A DNA stretch of 64,000 bases from an uncultured Pseudomonadales bacterium (GTDB taxonomy: Bacteria > Pseudomonadota > Gammaproteobacteria > Pseudomonadales > Pseudohongiellaceae), in NCBI GenBank assembly GCA_947259995.1, contig CAMYOK010000011.1, forward strand, positions 1 through 64,000. Reading direction: 5' to 3'. The position numbers and the translations under genes were made by a program. The notes under the pieces were generated by a model that saw nothing but the letters and a program-made list of their open reading frames with translations, was not told where the DNA came from and did not search any database. Positions 63,861 to 64,000 of the stretch are shown one piece after another. Positions within the stretch are counted from its first letter, which is position 1. Each line of letters begins with the position of its first letter.

Positions 63861-64000
63861 TTAATCTTTAGATTGAGCACTGTTTTGGTATAAAGCGTTC
63901 GAGCTTATATAGTCTGCAACTACTGCCGGTATTAACGCTGTCGACTGACTATTACTGTGTAGATTTTCACGCACTGCTGTCGAAGATATCTCTAATTTAG
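63861..64000 (-). CDS. nadD: Nicotinate-nucleotide adenylyltransferase NadD, C-terminal 45 residues
   Basis: Partial at the right edge; only the C-terminus lies in the window. Reading the minus strand from 63998, the translation begins KLEISSTAVRENLHSN and ends at a stop at 63861-63863. ISST-x-VR and the IPAVVADYISSNALY end correspond to the NadD pattern ISS-x-IR ... VP-x2-V-x2-YI-x3-x-LY. NadD makes nicotinic acid adenine dinucleotide, the substrate of NadE encoded at 15545-17200. Its position just before rsfS is the standard gammaproteobacterial order. Confidence 0.85.
   Translation of the reverse strand, partial: KLEISSTAVRENLHSNSQSTALIPAVVADYISSNALYQNSAQSKD

Overview
The window is a chromosomal segment of a gammaproteobacterium. 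The gene families, a Pseudomonas-like order of housekeeping genes, a complete type IV pilus minor-pilin set and a partial 16S rRNA gene all point to a Pseudomonas/Cellvibrionales-type aerobic, probably marine, lineage. That placement is an inference from family content and remembered gene order. Almost the whole window is ordinary core genome. I see no insertion sequence, prophage, CRISPR array, integrase or tRNA gene.

Layout. 1-1023: the 5' two thirds of a 16S rRNA gene on the minus strand, with its promoter and leader at 1024-1300. 1356-8923: msrQ-msrP (periplasmic methionine sulfoxide repair), pssA, then branched-chain amino acid genes: ilvY and ilvC divergent, ilvI-ilvH converging on ilvC. 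9301-17200: clpB with a sigma-32-like promoter, pgeF, rluD, bamD, gmhA, nadE. 17379-29653: type IV pilus block with pilS-pilR, thiO, fimT and an opposite-strand operon fimU-pilV-pilW-pilX-pilY1-pilY2-pilE. 29876-39410: a TSUP permease, a PepSY/PhoP-like/PhoQ-like operon, a glycine-zipper protein, a membrane-anchored cold-shock-domain protein, slyX, an acyl desaturase, a thioredoxin-like protein, srkA, an aspartate aminotransferase and a DUF1820 gene. 39650-45207: miaB-phoH-ybeY-corC-lptE-holA. 45295-55371: a more accessory stretch with fadE, a DUF4404 gene, an unusual three-gene cassette (48194-51024), a GST, a class V aminotransferase, an NSS transporter and a secreted cyclophilin. 55446-64000: the minus-strand lipoate and cell-wall cluster nadD(partial)-rsfS-rlmH-mrdA-rodA-rlpA-dacA-ybeD-lipB-lipA.

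How the genes work together. The pilus block holds the PilS/PilR regulators and the minor pilins plus PilY1 that prime pilus assembly. The ilv block makes the first two common enzymes of isoleucine/valine synthesis. The 40-45 kb and 55-64 kb blocks combine translation, RNA maturation, lipoylation and cell elongation (RodA/PBP2/PBP5/RlpA).

The best candidate for something undescribed is 48194-51024. An unrecognised, possibly GNAT/LuxI-like protein overlaps and is probably co-translated with an isoprenylcysteine-methyltransferase-like membrane enzyme. Facing away from them, across a shared control region, is a membrane protein with a divergent class III nucleotide-cyclase domain. The pair is AT-rich compared with its neighbours and contains a perfect 13-bp hairpin. 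A signal-maker/receptor arrangement is a hypothesis only.
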